From Drosophila persimilis (Eukaryota; Arthropoda; Insecta; Diptera; Drosophilidae): 64,000 nt of DNA. A model generated the notes under the pieces. It was not told the origin of the DNA, made no database searches, and saw only the letters and a program-made list of their open reading frames with translations. This document shows positions 26,213 through 39,100 of this stretch, one piece after another. The DNA lies in assembly GCF_003286085.1 (NCBI RefSeq), contig NW_020825294.1, forward strand, positions 4,898,001-4,962,000. The letters run 5' to 3'. A program made the position numbers and the translations under genes. Positions within the stretch are counted from its first letter, which is position 1, and the number at the start of each line of letters is the position of its first letter.

Positions 26213-29168
26213 ATGGAGCAGAGCGCGCCAGGGACGCCAAAGAAGCGCAAACACAGCGAGTACCACGATCCAGACTATCTCCAAACAGCTTCAACTAATG
26301 AAGATAGTGAGGATGCAGCTACAAACCAGCAAAAGCGGACGAAACTGGAGACGGAGTCGGCGGCCGAGGAGGAGGAAGAAGAGTTGGATAAATCAGCTCA
26401 GCCACAGCGCGTGCCCGTGCCAGACACAACGGAGAAGTTGGAGCGTATCTGTGAGATCGTCCGCGTAGAATTTCAGAGGGAAATCTCGCTTAAGGATGAG
26501 CAGCTGGCCGAGATAGATAGACGACTGCTGCAGGCGCGTCAACTGCTGGACAAGCTGCGCTTTGAAGTGGTCAGCGAGTACTATAGGAAGCAACAGGTTC
26601 CCCTCACAGCGGGCGACGTGGCCAAAGTGCGCGGTGGCGAATCACTGTTCAGCGATGAAAGCGCTGGTCCACAGTTGCCTCTGCATCCGGCCATTAAGAA
26701 GATTGTCGGAAAGCGCCCATTGCTCATCCAGAACCACCTGCCAGAGCGCACGGCTGCCACACTGGCCAAGCAGACGATAAGGCAGCGAAACCCAGCGCAC
26801 CGCCGTGCGGAGCGTCGCAGACAGCAAAAGATTCGCGAGCAGGGAATTGTCATCGATCATTCAAAAGATCAACAGCAGCAATCAATCAATATCAAGGTGG
26901 AAGATGAGCAGCCATGCACCAGTCGTCAGGCACACGAGCGGCAACAGCAGCAGCAACTGGAGCTGAATGCTTCGCGATTGAACAACAAGAACAAATTCAA
27001 CTTTGTGGTGGGCAACACATCCAAATACATTGGTGGGGAAGGCAAAACTACATTGGAGAATGGTGGCCAGGCCCTTGTCTACAAATGGCTGGTCTATGTC
27101 CAGGGCAAAGATCTGCCAAAACCCCTGGAGACGTATATCAAGAAGGTGAGTCTGTCGCTGTTAGCCAGTGCAACCTTTTTAACCCATTCTATTTTCATTT
27201 TAGGTGCGCTTTCAGCTGCATCATTCGTATCGGCCCAACGACATTGTGGATGTTCATGCGCCGCCATTTCAGTTGAATCGTCGTGGCTGGGGCGAGTTCC
27301 CCATGCGGATACAGCTGTTCTTCCACGAGCATCTGCGCCAAAAGCCCGTGCAACTCATGCACACGGTCGTGCTGGATAAGACAATGTGTGGCCTTCATAC
27401 GATGGGGGCGGAGACTACTGTCGAGATTTGGTTGAGAGCGGAACGAGCTAAGGTCAAGCAGGAACCAATCGAGCCTCCTCCTCCCCCAATGCCTGTGGCT
27501 GCTCCTATACCTTCTGCTGCTGCTCTTCCAGCTCCTTCTGCTCTTCCTCCAGCTTCCTTCCCACCCCCCATTGAGTGTTTAAAGCCCCGAACGATATCCA
27601 TCACCCAAAACAAAGAGGAACTGGATGACAACCTCTTTGCCGGCATCAACAAGATCGAAATGAGCGACGACATCGAGCAGATTGAGCCAACGGTTTTGGT
27701 CACGGAGCCCCTGAAGCTCAGCTATAGCCCCAAAATGCAGCCGCCCACAGGAACTTTACCGTTGAGATCGCCACTCCGAGTGAATGTAACTCGGCCAAGC
27801 GCCTCGCGGCCATCTGTGGCACACCTGCCCGTCAATGGTAACAGTCCAAGCCCCATCAAGAGTGAGAAATCGGGTCAGGTGCGACAGGCTCAGAACGGAC
27901 ATCGGGCCAAGCAAAATGTTGTCTTCCAGAAGGCGGGAAAGCTGTACATTATCGATCCGCAGCAGAGCAAGCTGAAACAAGCGACACAGCAGCGATCGCT
28001 GCTGAAGCCGCAAGTGAGTCTGCTGAAGGCGCCGGCAGTGAATCGCCGCCATCAGCTGGTGTGCATCCAGCACGATCATGGCTATGCAGACATGTCGAGT
28101 GTTTATATGAAGGAGGAGCTGCAGGAACTGATCAACATGTTGCCGAAACGCTGCTGGACATCATCTCTGGTAAATACTGCACCGATTCGACCCCGGAAAC
28201 TGGATCAGATCTTTGGCAGCGTCCAGTTCAAGAGCATGCGCAGCGCTGTGGAGTTTCTGCTGCGGCGCTTGCCACTGACAGGCAGTCCGAGAGGGGATGA
28301 AGAGCCGGCCTTCGTGTGTCCCCCCAATCTGTTGGCCTTCCAGGAACAGTCTGCGTTGCGGCAACGTTTCTACGAGTACGTGCGGGCTCGGCACCTGCGT
28401 CGCTGTATGATGCAGCACCCTGGATTGCAGCAGTTGTATGACAGTGGCAAGGAGGTCTACTGGAGCCTGCGTGAGATCGTGGGCTTTGCCCGTCTACATG
28501 CGTACACACCGCCGCTGAAGATGTTGACACCCACCGAAAAGCGGCAAACGAAGCAGGGAAGCGAAGAGCAGCTGTCACAGCGTGTCCAGGACCAGCTCAA
28601 GGAGGATCCACAACCGCATCTGTCGGCCTATTGCAGTGTCAGCTCCACCAATCGCATCGATGCCTGGATAGCGAAGCAAACGGGTCGCCTTCAGGGGCAT
28701 GAACACGAAATACAGGATCAAGAGTTCATCGATGTCTTGGGTGTGGACGCCTCCAATCTTCGACCCCTCAGCCAGCGAAAAGCGCAGTGCGCCTCTGTGG
28801 CAAACAATCGCCAGCTGCTGTACCTGCCCCCACCGGAGCACCTTGAGACGGCGACGCAGCTGGTCCAGGACATGTGCAAGGACATCAACATCGGCCTCGA
28901 GGCGGAAGAGTCCACGCCTGGTGTCTCTCAGTCGCTCTCCCTGACACTGCTCGGCCGTGTGCTGAGCATGTTTGTGGAGCGACTGGTGCGCCGTTCTGTG
29001 GCAGTAAAGCTCCACCAGGACACCATTGAACAGCTGCCGCCGCCCGCCGCCAATGTGCCGCTCTGCCTGCAGCCATACGACATTGGTCGGGCGATTTCGC
29101 AATGCCCGGATATGGATTTCCTTGGGAATAGCCACCTGGGGGTGACTCCCATTGAGCCGCAGCCGTAG
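26213..29168 (+). CDS. D12: D12, YEATS2-type subunit of the ATAC complex, full copy
   Basis: Two exons, 26213-27145 and 27204-29168, give 965 residues. D12 is the fly YEATS2, an acyl-lysine reader in the ATAC histone acetyltransferase complex. After an acidic and basic N-terminus with nuclear-localisation-like KKRKHSE comes the YEATS domain, about residues 260-388. It includes YKWLVYVQG, YIKKVRFQLHHSYRPND and the reader-pocket segment NRRGWGEFPMRIQLFF. A Pro-rich linker (EPPPPPMPVAAP) follows, then a long C-terminal half that should carry the complex-binding region. This copy is continuous past the duplication edge at 27719, so it is the functional gene. The ATG is supported by the divergent promoter and by in-frame coding from the first codon. 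Confidence 0.92.
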
Positions 29169-30204
29169 CTGTGCGAATTTATTTGTTTTTAGCAGCACGC
29201 AATTCACAGTTCAAATTCTCCTGGGATATTAGTCGATACCTACGTGTAATCTTTGTTTGACTAAGCTTTAGAATAAGGAATTAAATTAACTAATTTAACA
29301 CAGACAAGTTCTTCGGCTGGATAGAGCGGAGAGGGTATCGACGGTGCGACTTTTCTCTGTGTGCTCAGAAGTATGCTGCAAAATATTTCAAATTTCCTTT
29401 TTGTATCGGTTTCCGCTAATTACCGAAATTCTCAATACAACCAGGCGGGAGGAGAGCAAAAGAGATCACTCGATATTGTGCATCCATCCGCTTCGCATTG
29501 CATTTCTCTTTTGGCGCCCGTTATGTTCTCTTTATGGCCCACGCGCTCCACGCTCCACTCTACTCTCTACTATTTTCATTCATACGGCGGGAGCGCGCGC
29601 ATGCTGCTGGCTGCTGCCTGGTCCATCTGTTGATCCGATTCTGTCCTCTGTTTTTCTCAATCTCTTTTAGTCTCTTTTCCAACGTTCGCGGAACAACTTC
29701 TGAAAAACAGAGAAGGAGCTCGCTTCCCGCGCTGTGCCGCGGCCTATTAAATTTAGTTCTTTTCAAAATATCTACTCGTACAGAATAATGATTCATGAAT
29801 AATATATTTCTAAAGGCTTTTCAATGCGACATTGTTTCTCCAGTACGTGGTTCTATAATAAGCCCGCCCCCTCCATGTGTGTGTGTGTGTGTTTGGTGTG
29901 TCGCTGTGTTTGTGATCGTGTGACAGAAAATGTGAGGCGGGCGCTAAAATGTTCTATTTTTATTTTGCAGTAAAAGCCACAAACGCTGCCCACAGCCAAG
30001 TGTCTGCCTGAGATGCAAATGTGTAGTACGAATATGTTTCGGATGCTGTTGCGACGACGCCAAATTGTATTCGCGGCCCACACGCCGCCGCTCGATCCTT
30101 AGATCTCTTTCTGGACAAGTCCAACCAACCCCTTTCCCACTTACCCGTCGAGCAGCACCTTCACACAAAACACAGACCTTCGAAACGCCTTGGGGCGTCT
30201 TCCA
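29169..30204. other. Non-coding interval between D12 and gurken
   Basis: Contains the D12 3' UTR, a GT repeat near 29877-29893, and the gurken 5' UTR/promoter. No supported ORF. Frames near 29344-29790 are CT-rich chance frames. Confidence 0.5.
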
Positions 30205-31342
30205 ATGATGCGAATTCCGTTTATTCACATAATCAAAGTAATTTTCGTGCTCTCAACAGTTGTCGTCGTCACAGGTAAGCGCAACAACAAATGCCGCGCT
30301 GCCCAAACCTGTCAAGTCGCTGCCGTATCAGTGCAATTGCAATCAAGAGGCTGCCAGACTGCACTTCCACTCTCTTGCTCTTTCTTTGCAGATTGTTGTT
30401 CGAGCCGAATTCTACTACTCCGCGAGCACACGCTGAAAATTGTGCAGCATCAGCACAATTTTCACAACCATATGCACGAGCATGCTCACGAGCTGCAGCA
30501 GCAGATCGAGGAGCATGTGGTCCAGCTGGTCAACCAGATGGAGCTGCAGCAGCAACAGCAAGAGGAGCAGCAGCAGCAGCAGCAGTTGCAGGCCACGGTC
30601 CGCGAAGTGCCACCAGATCCACGAGAGGATGAAGACGGGGAGCTCTTACCCAACACGGTTGAAGAAGCTTCAGTGGAACCCATGCTGGAAGAACAGCTAC
30701 TGGGAGAGCAGCCAACAGCAGAGCCTCCTGCCAGCAGTACAGACTCTTCGCTAGCTGGCGAGAGCACCACAAAAACAGATGGTACCACGGAGACAACGAC
30801 ACTCAGTACAGTGACTCACACGGGCGAACCGCCACCCGATGACAGCTCGCCCAGTACGAGGGCCACGCTCTCGACTACAATCCCACCGGACAAGGTCAAA
30901 GATACGGCCGAGATCATCATGCTGCCCTGTAGAGACTCCTTCAAGACGAGCTTCTGCCTGAATGGCGGCAACTGCTTCCGGTATCCGCTCGGTAACCAAA
31001 GTCTTTACTCGTGCCTCTGCGCAGACGGCTATGACGGACAACGATGCGAGTTCAAGAACTGGAATGGTGAGACTGAGACCCAGTGGGCGGGAAACACTAC
31101 TCTATTCTAGCCAGCATTTCTTCTTCCGTTTTGCAGGGGACTATGTGAAGGCCCCGCCGGCACTAGAGGCACACCCGAAGATCCGAATGGCGCGCATCGT
31201 CTTCTCCTTTCCCATGCTCATCCTTCTATCGACGATCTACGTGCTGTTTGCGGCCGTATTCATGCTCCGCAATGCGCCCGAGTACCGCCGGAAGCAGCAA
31301 CAACTACACTTGCACAAGCAACGGTTTTTTGTCAGATGTTGA
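30205..31342 (+). CDS. grk: Gurken, TGF-alpha-like EGFR ligand
   Basis: Gurken is the oocyte ligand for the EGF receptor that sets both egg axes. Three exons, 30205-30274, 30392-31066 and 31137-31342, give 316 residues (about 295 in D. melanogaster). The tandem ATGs match the known MM start. A signal sequence (IIKVIFVLSTVVVVT) is followed by the conserved DCCSSRILLLREHTLKIVQ. Then come a His/Gln-rich stretch with opa-type Gln runs and an acidic Ser/Thr region. A single EGF domain spans about residues 203-242 with six cysteines. A transmembrane segment at about 269-292 begins IVFSFPML, the type cleaved by Rhomboid. The cytoplasmic tail is basic (EYRRKQQQLHLHKQRFFVRC). Extra length comes from Gln-rich and acidic expansions before the EGF domain. 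Confidence 0.97.
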
Positions 31343-32699
31343 GCCAGCCCCGAAAGCGGGGGCTGCCAACTTTATGCGGCGTTTTTGTATTATTATTTTT
31401 GCCAGTTGGGCAAATTTTTGTTGATTTGGAAACGACTTTGGTTTCACAATACTCGAATATTTTGTAGATGGTAGGACTCTATGACCATATCTTTACGTTG
31501 CGCAACGCAAAGTTAACGCTTTAATTTATTGAATACATTTAGTATACTTAGTAGGATTTTCTATTTAGTTGCAAAAGACGCACACATTAGTAATTCTCAT
31601 ATTTTTTTCTCATTTGTTTCGCTTTTGAAGCTTTCGTTGGAGCTTTTGTAGTTTGTTTTTGTGGTAACATTTTGTTACGTTACGTTACGCTACGTACGTT
31701 AAATTAACCATAACGAAATATTTAGAATGTACTTAGGAGATAATCTTAGCGCCTACTCCTCCAGTTACCGCACAACTATTTCTTTCCGTAACACTCTGTT
31801 ACATCCAAATCGTATTGTATGGAGAAACGTATTTTTTTTGTAGTAGTGCATTAAAGAGAAATGGGACTCGAAACGGGACAACCAAAAAACGTTCTCGACT
31901 GTGTTTCCTTTTATTTTTTGTTTCAGCCCTGATTTTGGTCCGCTTTGCCCTGTATCTGGTCTGGGGGACTGGCAGTGAAGCACGCTGTTGGGTGTTTATA
32001 TTTTATAATATATATTTTATCCAATATTTCGTCCAAAAATTCTTTACAAATTTCTTCGAACTTACAGTTAAATGTATAGTAGAAATTATTCAAAAAATTC
32101 TCCTCACATTCATCATTATCATCGTTTCGCGTATGGATTGTTGTATGGTTGTATGGTGGTGTTGTTTTCTCCTTCTATCAAGATCTTCAATATGAGAATG
32201 GTATGTATGCGCGTGTGTGGGCGTGAGGGGAGTACGAGTATACGTGTGTATGCGTTTGGGTGTGTATGGGAGGGAGGTGTGTGCGAATGAGGCGAATTTA
32301 TTCCCATTAACTGGGGGTAGGGAAACCCCCCTTTGATGGAATTCAGATGCACCAACACGGAACAGTGGCTGCCGCGTCTATTGGTGGGTGTGGGTGTGGT
32401 TGGTGTGTGTGTGTGTGTGTCAAGTGCAACTCTGACTTTATCTTGGATTAGGGATATGAAGTTCGTACAAAAATTATTAAAATATGTAAATGTTAAAAAA
32501 TGTATTTTTACTTTTGTTTTGTTTTTTTGTTTGTTCTCTCTCTCGTTTATCTTGTAATTGTTGTTTTTGTTTTTACTTTGCGTTCTTTTGTTTCTTGTAT
32601 CGTTTTGTTGTTGCTTTCTTATTTCTTTTGTTTTGTTTTTTTTTGTTGGTTTTCTGTTTTAATAATATGTAATATTATATATAATAATTATGAGTAGGA
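31343..32699. other. Non-coding interval between convergent gurken and Akap200
   Basis: 3' UTR DNA of both genes. Rich in T runs, with GT tracts around 32400-32420 and a short direct repeat of TTACG words at 31674-31700. In D. melanogaster the gurken 3' UTR carries mRNA localisation signals. I cannot identify one here by eye. Confidence 0.5.
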
Positions 32700-33072
32700 T
32701 TATTCGCATGTAACGGGCAGTTCCTGTGTTGTCTGGTCTGCCGCGGCATTCTTCTCCTTCAGATCCTTGGCGATATCCTGGCAAATATAGAAATGTCGGA
32801 ATTAGATATATTCATAGAAATGGATGGTTTGTTTTTGTGTGTGTTTTAGGCAAACAAAGTGGGAAAAAACTTAAAGCACAACAACAACAATTAAGGAGAA
32901 AGTATATGACGACGAGGAGCAAAGAGGATCCTCCATCGACACACAGCCAACGCAACAACAAAACAAAATGTTACCAAAAAATGAATCAATATTAATTAAT
33001 GTAAGCGATTTTTGGGTGTACAACAATTATATCAATGTAGGTACAGTTGTGTATGGTCTGGTGTGTGTTTAG

Positions 33073-33112
<40 letters not shown>

Positions 33113-36100
33113 CGCAGGAGTTACGGCAGCCAAACAGATGAGGGGAACAGAGAGTTATTTGTATATGGGCGAGGAGGGATTTGTCGCTTGTGTGTTTGCC
33201 AGTGTGTGTGTGTTGGTGGTTTGTGTAGATGTTTGTGTGTGTGTGTGTTTGCGTGTAACAGGATTAGGATGAATGCAATTTCATATGTGGTTGGATTTAT
33301 TTTTATTGTTATCGCCAAAATGCAGCAGTCCCCACCCAAAATACATTTAACACTCTGTTTGTTATACCCTGATTTAGTAGTACATCATTCCGGGGGAAGG
33401 AGGTTACATCACCAAAGATTCTCATGCACAATGGGGTAAACCATCATCAAAATCAATCAATGTCAACACTAAATGAACTACATTTAACTACGGCAACAAA
33501 GCGCGCATTATAATTTGTGGTATTCCTACAAATGCTTTTGAACTTGTACGATCATTAATTTGTTGAATATTTTTTGCTTTTCAAATCATCAACATTTACT
33601 GGAATACCACTAACAACAACTGATTGTATGTGGATGCAAATGGGGGAGTAGGACACACAGAAGAGAGACAGAAAGCAAAGAGGAGAACGTGAAGAGCTCG
33701 CTGAGCGGCTGGGTGAGTGATTGGCTCCAACCATGTATGCGCAAATGGCTCACGATGGACGTTTGCTATTCACCTTGTTGTTGCTCTCTTCCTCTGCTTC
33801 GTCCACTCGGACATCCACCTGTGGCAGTTCCCCAATTTTAGTGATGAGCGTAGCAGCCTGATCGCTGATGATGTTATCGACAATACTGTCGTCATCGCTT
33901 TGTGATTCAACGATTTGCTCCTGTTCTGGCGCTCTCGGCTCGCTCTCTTCATCATCATCATCCGCTGGTGTCGGCTCGGCTGGCACTTCATTACCATCTA
34001 TGGACGTGGAAGATGCGATTTCGATTGTTTCCTCGACGACGATCGCTGGGGAGGACACCAGCTGTTCTAGTTCCTCCTCTGCGAGCTTATCTTTTTGGTC
34101 TTCGGTCACAATATCGGCTGCCTGTTCGGTTATTTCATCCACAATGCTGATGGCCTGCTTCTCAATTTCAGAGCGTTCTGCCTCAGTCGGTGAGGCCTGT
34201 GCCTGAGCCTGTGTCTGCGTCTGTTCTGGCTCGTCGATTGCATCCTCGGCTAGGACAAACGCAGAGACACGGGAGGGTGGCGGCGACTTGGGCAACGGTG
34301 GCGGACTGCTGTTTCGCACCTCAACAACTACATCGTCAATGGCTGTGGCAGGAACAGAGCTGGGCTCTGAAACAGACTCTGTATCGACTGGAATTTCGGC
34401 TACAGGGGAAACGGGAACAACAGCTTCACGTGTCTCTGGCTCAGTGGGGGACTCAAGTGCTGATTCGGGTTCAGTTTTGGATTCAGTTTCGGTTTCGGGG
34501 TCAACAACAACGAATCCCTCGGAATCGGCATCGCCCTCCACCTCGCTACTAACCGCTTGAATGATTGCCTCAACGACTTGAGCTTCTTCTTCTGCTGCTT
34601 CTGCTGCCTGGAGGATCGTATTGGTTAGGATTGTTTGGGTCTGAACTAACTCTGCGGCTGCTACAACAGTCTCGGTCTCATAGGTGGTTTTTGTAGTGGT
34701 TGTAGTTGTTGTGGTGTTCTCTGTGGTTTCGGTTTCGTTTTCGGTTGTTGTTTTTGTACTTGTATTTACAGTGTTGTTGTTGTGTTGTGCGTTGGAGGAG
34801 TTGAAAGTGGTGGTGGTGGTGTCTGTGTTGGTGGTGGGGTTTACCTCAATTTGCGACTTGTTCTTGATCTGTTCGGCCTCAGAGGACTCGGCGGCAGTGA
34901 CGGCAACGGGTGTGGGCGGTGGCGTGGCACTGCCGGAAGAGACACCGTTTGTGCCATTCTGGTGTGGCTCCACATCAACGCTGCTTGGAATGTTCTCGGC
35001 TGCTGCTGCCTCAGTTACGGGTGAGTCGGACAGACCATTGCTATCGCCATTGGTCAGCGCCTCGCCGGCAGCTGCAGCTCCTCCATGGCCATTGGTCACA
35101 ACCTCGGCGGGCTCTGGCTGCCTCTCCTTGACGGCTTCTTCGGTGGTGGTGGCGACTGCGGCGGCGGCAACAACATTCGTCTCGGTGGTGGTGGCAGTGA
35201 CAGTGGCAGTGATTGGTTCTTCAGCGGTCTTGGGCTTTTCCGCTTCAACGACTGTTGATGCTGGCGATGGCGCCGCCTTCTCCCCCTCTCCGTTGGCCTG
35301 TTTCTCCTGCTCGGTCGCCGAACCATTTTCAGCGGGCTTTGCTTCATCCTTGGACGTGGTCTCAGTGGCAGGCGCACCGCTGGCATTCTGATAATCATAA
35401 TAACAACGCGGATTAGACACATTTCCTCACGAAAGTCCACTCTGTAGTTCACTTACCTCTGCTGCTGCTGCGGGCTGCTCGGCTTCTCCGTTTGTTGTGG
35501 CCGCTGGCTCGGCGGCGGCGGCAGGAGCTGCTGCCTCAGCCGTGGTCGGTGATGTTGTGGCCGATGTCGGGGAGACGGGCTCCTCGGACTTGGCTGGCTT
35601 TTGTTTGTCCTTCTTGCCAAACGAGATGCTGCGGAAGGACCACTTCTTTTTTACCTTATCCTTCTTGGACTTGGACTTGATGCTCTCGTCTGCCAAGGGG
35701 GAGATATCCTCGCCGGCGGCTGCCTCCTTGGGAGACGAGCCCTCTGGGGAGGCATCGCTTTTCGGCGTTTCGGCCGCTGCCACATCTCCAGAGGCGCCCT
35801 CACCTGCTGCGGCTGTACTCTTCTCGGTGGTCAGATCTTTATCGTTCTCCGAGTGCTCTTCAGACTCCTTTTTCTAGTGAATGGATAGATGCAAGGGAAT
35901 TAGCGGACTGGCTCACATTGGTATGCATCCAGCATTCACTTACCTCGCCGGCCGCTCCTTCCTCACCAGCCGACTCCTTGGGCGTGGCCGCATCACCATT
36001 CACTGCCGGCGCGGCCGCCTTCTGGTCGGGATCCTCGATCTTTTCTACCTTTCCCGCTACCGCATCCCCCTCGGCGACCTTCTTGGGATCGGTGGTGATG

Positions 36101-36132
36101 TCGATCGAACGCTTGCTCTGAGCTTTACCCAT
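32700..36132 (-). CDS. Akap200: Akap200, PKA-anchoring MARCKS-like protein
   Basis: Akap200 tethers the type II regulatory subunit of protein kinase A at membranes and actin. Four coding exons: 35944-36132, 35457-35873, 33774-35387, 32700-32777. They join to 2,298 nt (765 residues). Every junction falls between codons. It begins MGKAQSKR, a myristoylation signal. At about residues 133-153 lies a MARCKS-type effector domain, KKDKVKKKWSFRSISFGKK, with Phe and Ser residues that would be phosphorylated by PKC. The remainder is very acidic, Ala/Glu/Thr-rich and low-complexity, including long Thr runs from ACC/ACT repeats. The last exon adds 25 residues ending in Cys-Glu after a 996-nt intron. Because all introns are phase 0, exon skipping would keep frame, and alternative isoforms are likely. 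Confidence 0.93.
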
Positions 36133-39100
36133 GTTGCTGCTTTTCCTCTTTTATCTGTTCCTTCCTGTAAACTGTAAACGCCGAAAAGAAAATGGGAAAT
36201 GGTTTAGTTATAGTACTACGAGTGTACGCATTATTTATTTTTAAATTTGCCTCTATTCTTATTTATACACTTGACATTTACACAGCTATCCAATCGACTC
36301 CTCGATCGATTGATCGTTTCATTTCGTTCCGTTCTAAATTCGATGATCTCATTAAGGACCAGTCTGGGTGTAGCTCATGGCTTATCTTTGATCCGGTCAA
36401 GCCCATTTAATAATGCAATTACGGAAAAGCAGAGCAACTAACCGTCGCAATCGTAAACGATTCGGCGACGTCTCATGAATCATGCGGCACACACTTGAAG
36501 GCTGTTTTTTTTTTTAATCTCGTATACTGGGAAATTTGTATGAAACAACGGTATCTGACAGGGGGAGGGATGGCATGCAATGCGTCACTTTTGAAGAAAA
36601 TCGAATTACACACAAAAATGAAATTAAAGTTCACTTTTGCGGCAACGAATCTGATATACCCTTACTTTGCCACGAGCAACTAAAGGCTGAATTAGCCAAG
36701 TCTCCATTTGCATAATAACATGTAATTACCCTGTGAGAGGGTATCCGTAATTTGCCAAGGGGAATGAAACCGAAACCGTTGCAAAGGGAGCATTTAAAGA
36801 GAGTTCAGTGCAGTACAGAAAGAGCGGAGAGAGAGAGAGAGGGGAGGGGCAGGGGAGAGACACAAAAAGTTTGCATTTTTTAGGGGTTGTAAGGCAAAAA
36901 AGGTACAACACGATAGTAGGGGGGTGGACGGAGGTAGGACTGGTCGTTCCGTTAGTCAACAAATATGGCGGCAATTTCGCCACACACCTACTACCAACCA
37001 CACACGCACACATGAAGAGAGAGAGACAGAGAGAGAGGGAGGGAGAGTGAAAATTGAGTTAGTGCAAACACACACACACGGAAAGACAAAAGCAGATGTT
37101 TCTGCTGCCCTTTCCCCTTCCCCAGCAACAGCAGCTTCCTCCATACATTCCACATATCCGCAAGAGCACGTGCGGCGCCATATGCAAAGATTCTCTGGGA
37201 ACTAATAAATGACTCACTCATCATTAAACTACGTTTAGTGGAAATGAGTCAAAGGCATAGACCAAAAACCAATGCAGTACTCTTCGTAGACACACACACA
37301 TATGCACATTGTGTCAATTTAAATACGTAACAAGACATCAAGTTTCATGGGGGAAGGGGCTGGGGAGGTTCAGTGAACCCAACGACAACGCAACAGCAAT
37401 TCAGTTACGTATTTCGATGACAGCGATAGCACCAGAGAACCAGAACACTAGACAGTTAAAATTTGATGCTCGCGCCGAAAGAGAGAGGCAGAAAGAGGGA
37501 AAATTAATTCCTTGCCTATTCAAACAACAAAAACAACAAAGTTGATGAGTAATTGCCGAAATATGCCTGCAAAAACACACACACACACACGCAAAACGTA
37601 ATACAACCCCCCGTCTACCATCAGCCAGGTACTGTGTAAGGTAATAACATAAAAGCGTAAGTAAACTTGAGCGCATGACGCATCAAGGCGAAAAAGGACA
37701 TCGAGTGAGCGACTGGCAGAGGCAGCGGCAGAGGCCGAGGGCAGAAGCAGAACAGCAGCTGCGGCAGAGGGTTGTGGCCATTGTTGGTTTTCCTGCAGCA
37801 GCAGCGCAAGCTTTAAGGGAACGTAACGCAACGGGGATCGGGTCTGGTCATCGCACGTTGCCATGCCAACGATGTAGTTGTCTCTCTGCCGCTGCTTCCG
37901 TCTTTCTGCCGCTGCGGAAAGCGTCCGACAAATGCGGGGGCGTGTGAAAATAATTGAGTACGGTCCGAAAATATGTTGGGCTGCAATAGAAGCGCTGCTA
38001 GAACGAGGGAAAGTTATGCATTAACCCTAGGCTGTTCATCCTTCGTCCAATCTTGACAACTACATTAATCGTAAAGCTACCACGAGAGAGAGAAAGAGAT
38101 AGAGTATCATAAACTTTGAGCTCGACGGTAGCCTTCGTTTAAGAGGCCACCCTCCCTTGAAGTATTGTCTTGTTTCTTTTTTCATTTTATTAGTTTAATT
38201 CAATTTGGACATGACTTTTGACATGCCGCACTCACTCTCACACCAACACACCCAAACATGCTTTCACACGCACTCGGTTTGTAAGCCTCCACCGCCACAC
38301 CTCTGACAAAGGAAAACGAAGAGAGCAGAGCAGAAGCGAAGCTAACAGCAGCCGCAGTCTATAAATAAAAGCGCATTTATCAACAATGAAGCAGCAGCAG
38401 CAGCGGCTACACAAAGCGCCTCTGCTTCCATGAATGTTAGTGTGTATGTGCGTTTGTGTGTGTGAGTGCGAGTCTGGGTTTCAATTCTCTGCGCTGCCCA
38501 TCAATTTTGACACTTCAAGCTGTTGTGCATCACTCCTACTCTTACTCTTGCACTCACTCCCTCTCTCGCACTCTCCCTCGTTGTACAGTTAGAGAGATGC
38601 GCCGTAAATTAAATTGATTGTACTGGAATGTGCCGGCTGAGTGACTGTGTATCTCTGGGTTGGCTGTCTAGCCGGCCGGTCGGCTGTCCTCCCATCCTCT
38701 TAACTGGTCAAACATTAATTTCACGTCTCTTTCTCTCTGTCTCTCTTGCCCTTTGTCTGCCATCTGTGGCTGCATGTCAAAGCGCAGGCGCGCGAGCATG
38801 GGCATTCCATTTGCAAGATCAGTGGCAGGGCACAGGCTCTGCCACATTGTTGTACAATTAAAATTGAAAAGTGCCCCCCCATTTAAGTGCATGCGCACTT
38901 GGGGCCGCACAATTGAACTTTTATAAACTAATCAAAAACGATCGTTAATAGCTCAGCCTCTGCCACCGCCTCTCTTCAATTGAGTGGAAAGTTTTCTTCA
39001 ATCAGTCCCCGGACAGGCTCAAGTACGAATAAGTAGGAGAAACAGACCTACAACAATACCAACAATAAGAACAGAAAGAAAGCTGCTGATAAGCCACGCC

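Larger units (their letters stand above)
22731..27719 (+). repeat. Tandem duplication, unit 2 (4,989 bp)
   Basis: Second, directly repeated unit, one base shorter than unit 1 because of the A-run near 25730. Homology ends at 27719-27720, where D12 continues normally (AGCTATAGCCCC) and unit 1 instead enters mus201. No transposon, target-site duplication or long repeat is visible at either edge. Confidence 0.95.

Noticed and set aside
29878-33260. GT/GA microsatellites (29878-29891, 32407-32421, 33075-33115, 33233-33249) as possible functional elements
   Set aside because: Ordinary simple repeats, common between Drosophila genes; no additional structure seen.
34684-35391. 235-codon Val-rich plus-strand frame
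   Set aside because: Antisense of the Thr-rich repeats of Akap200.
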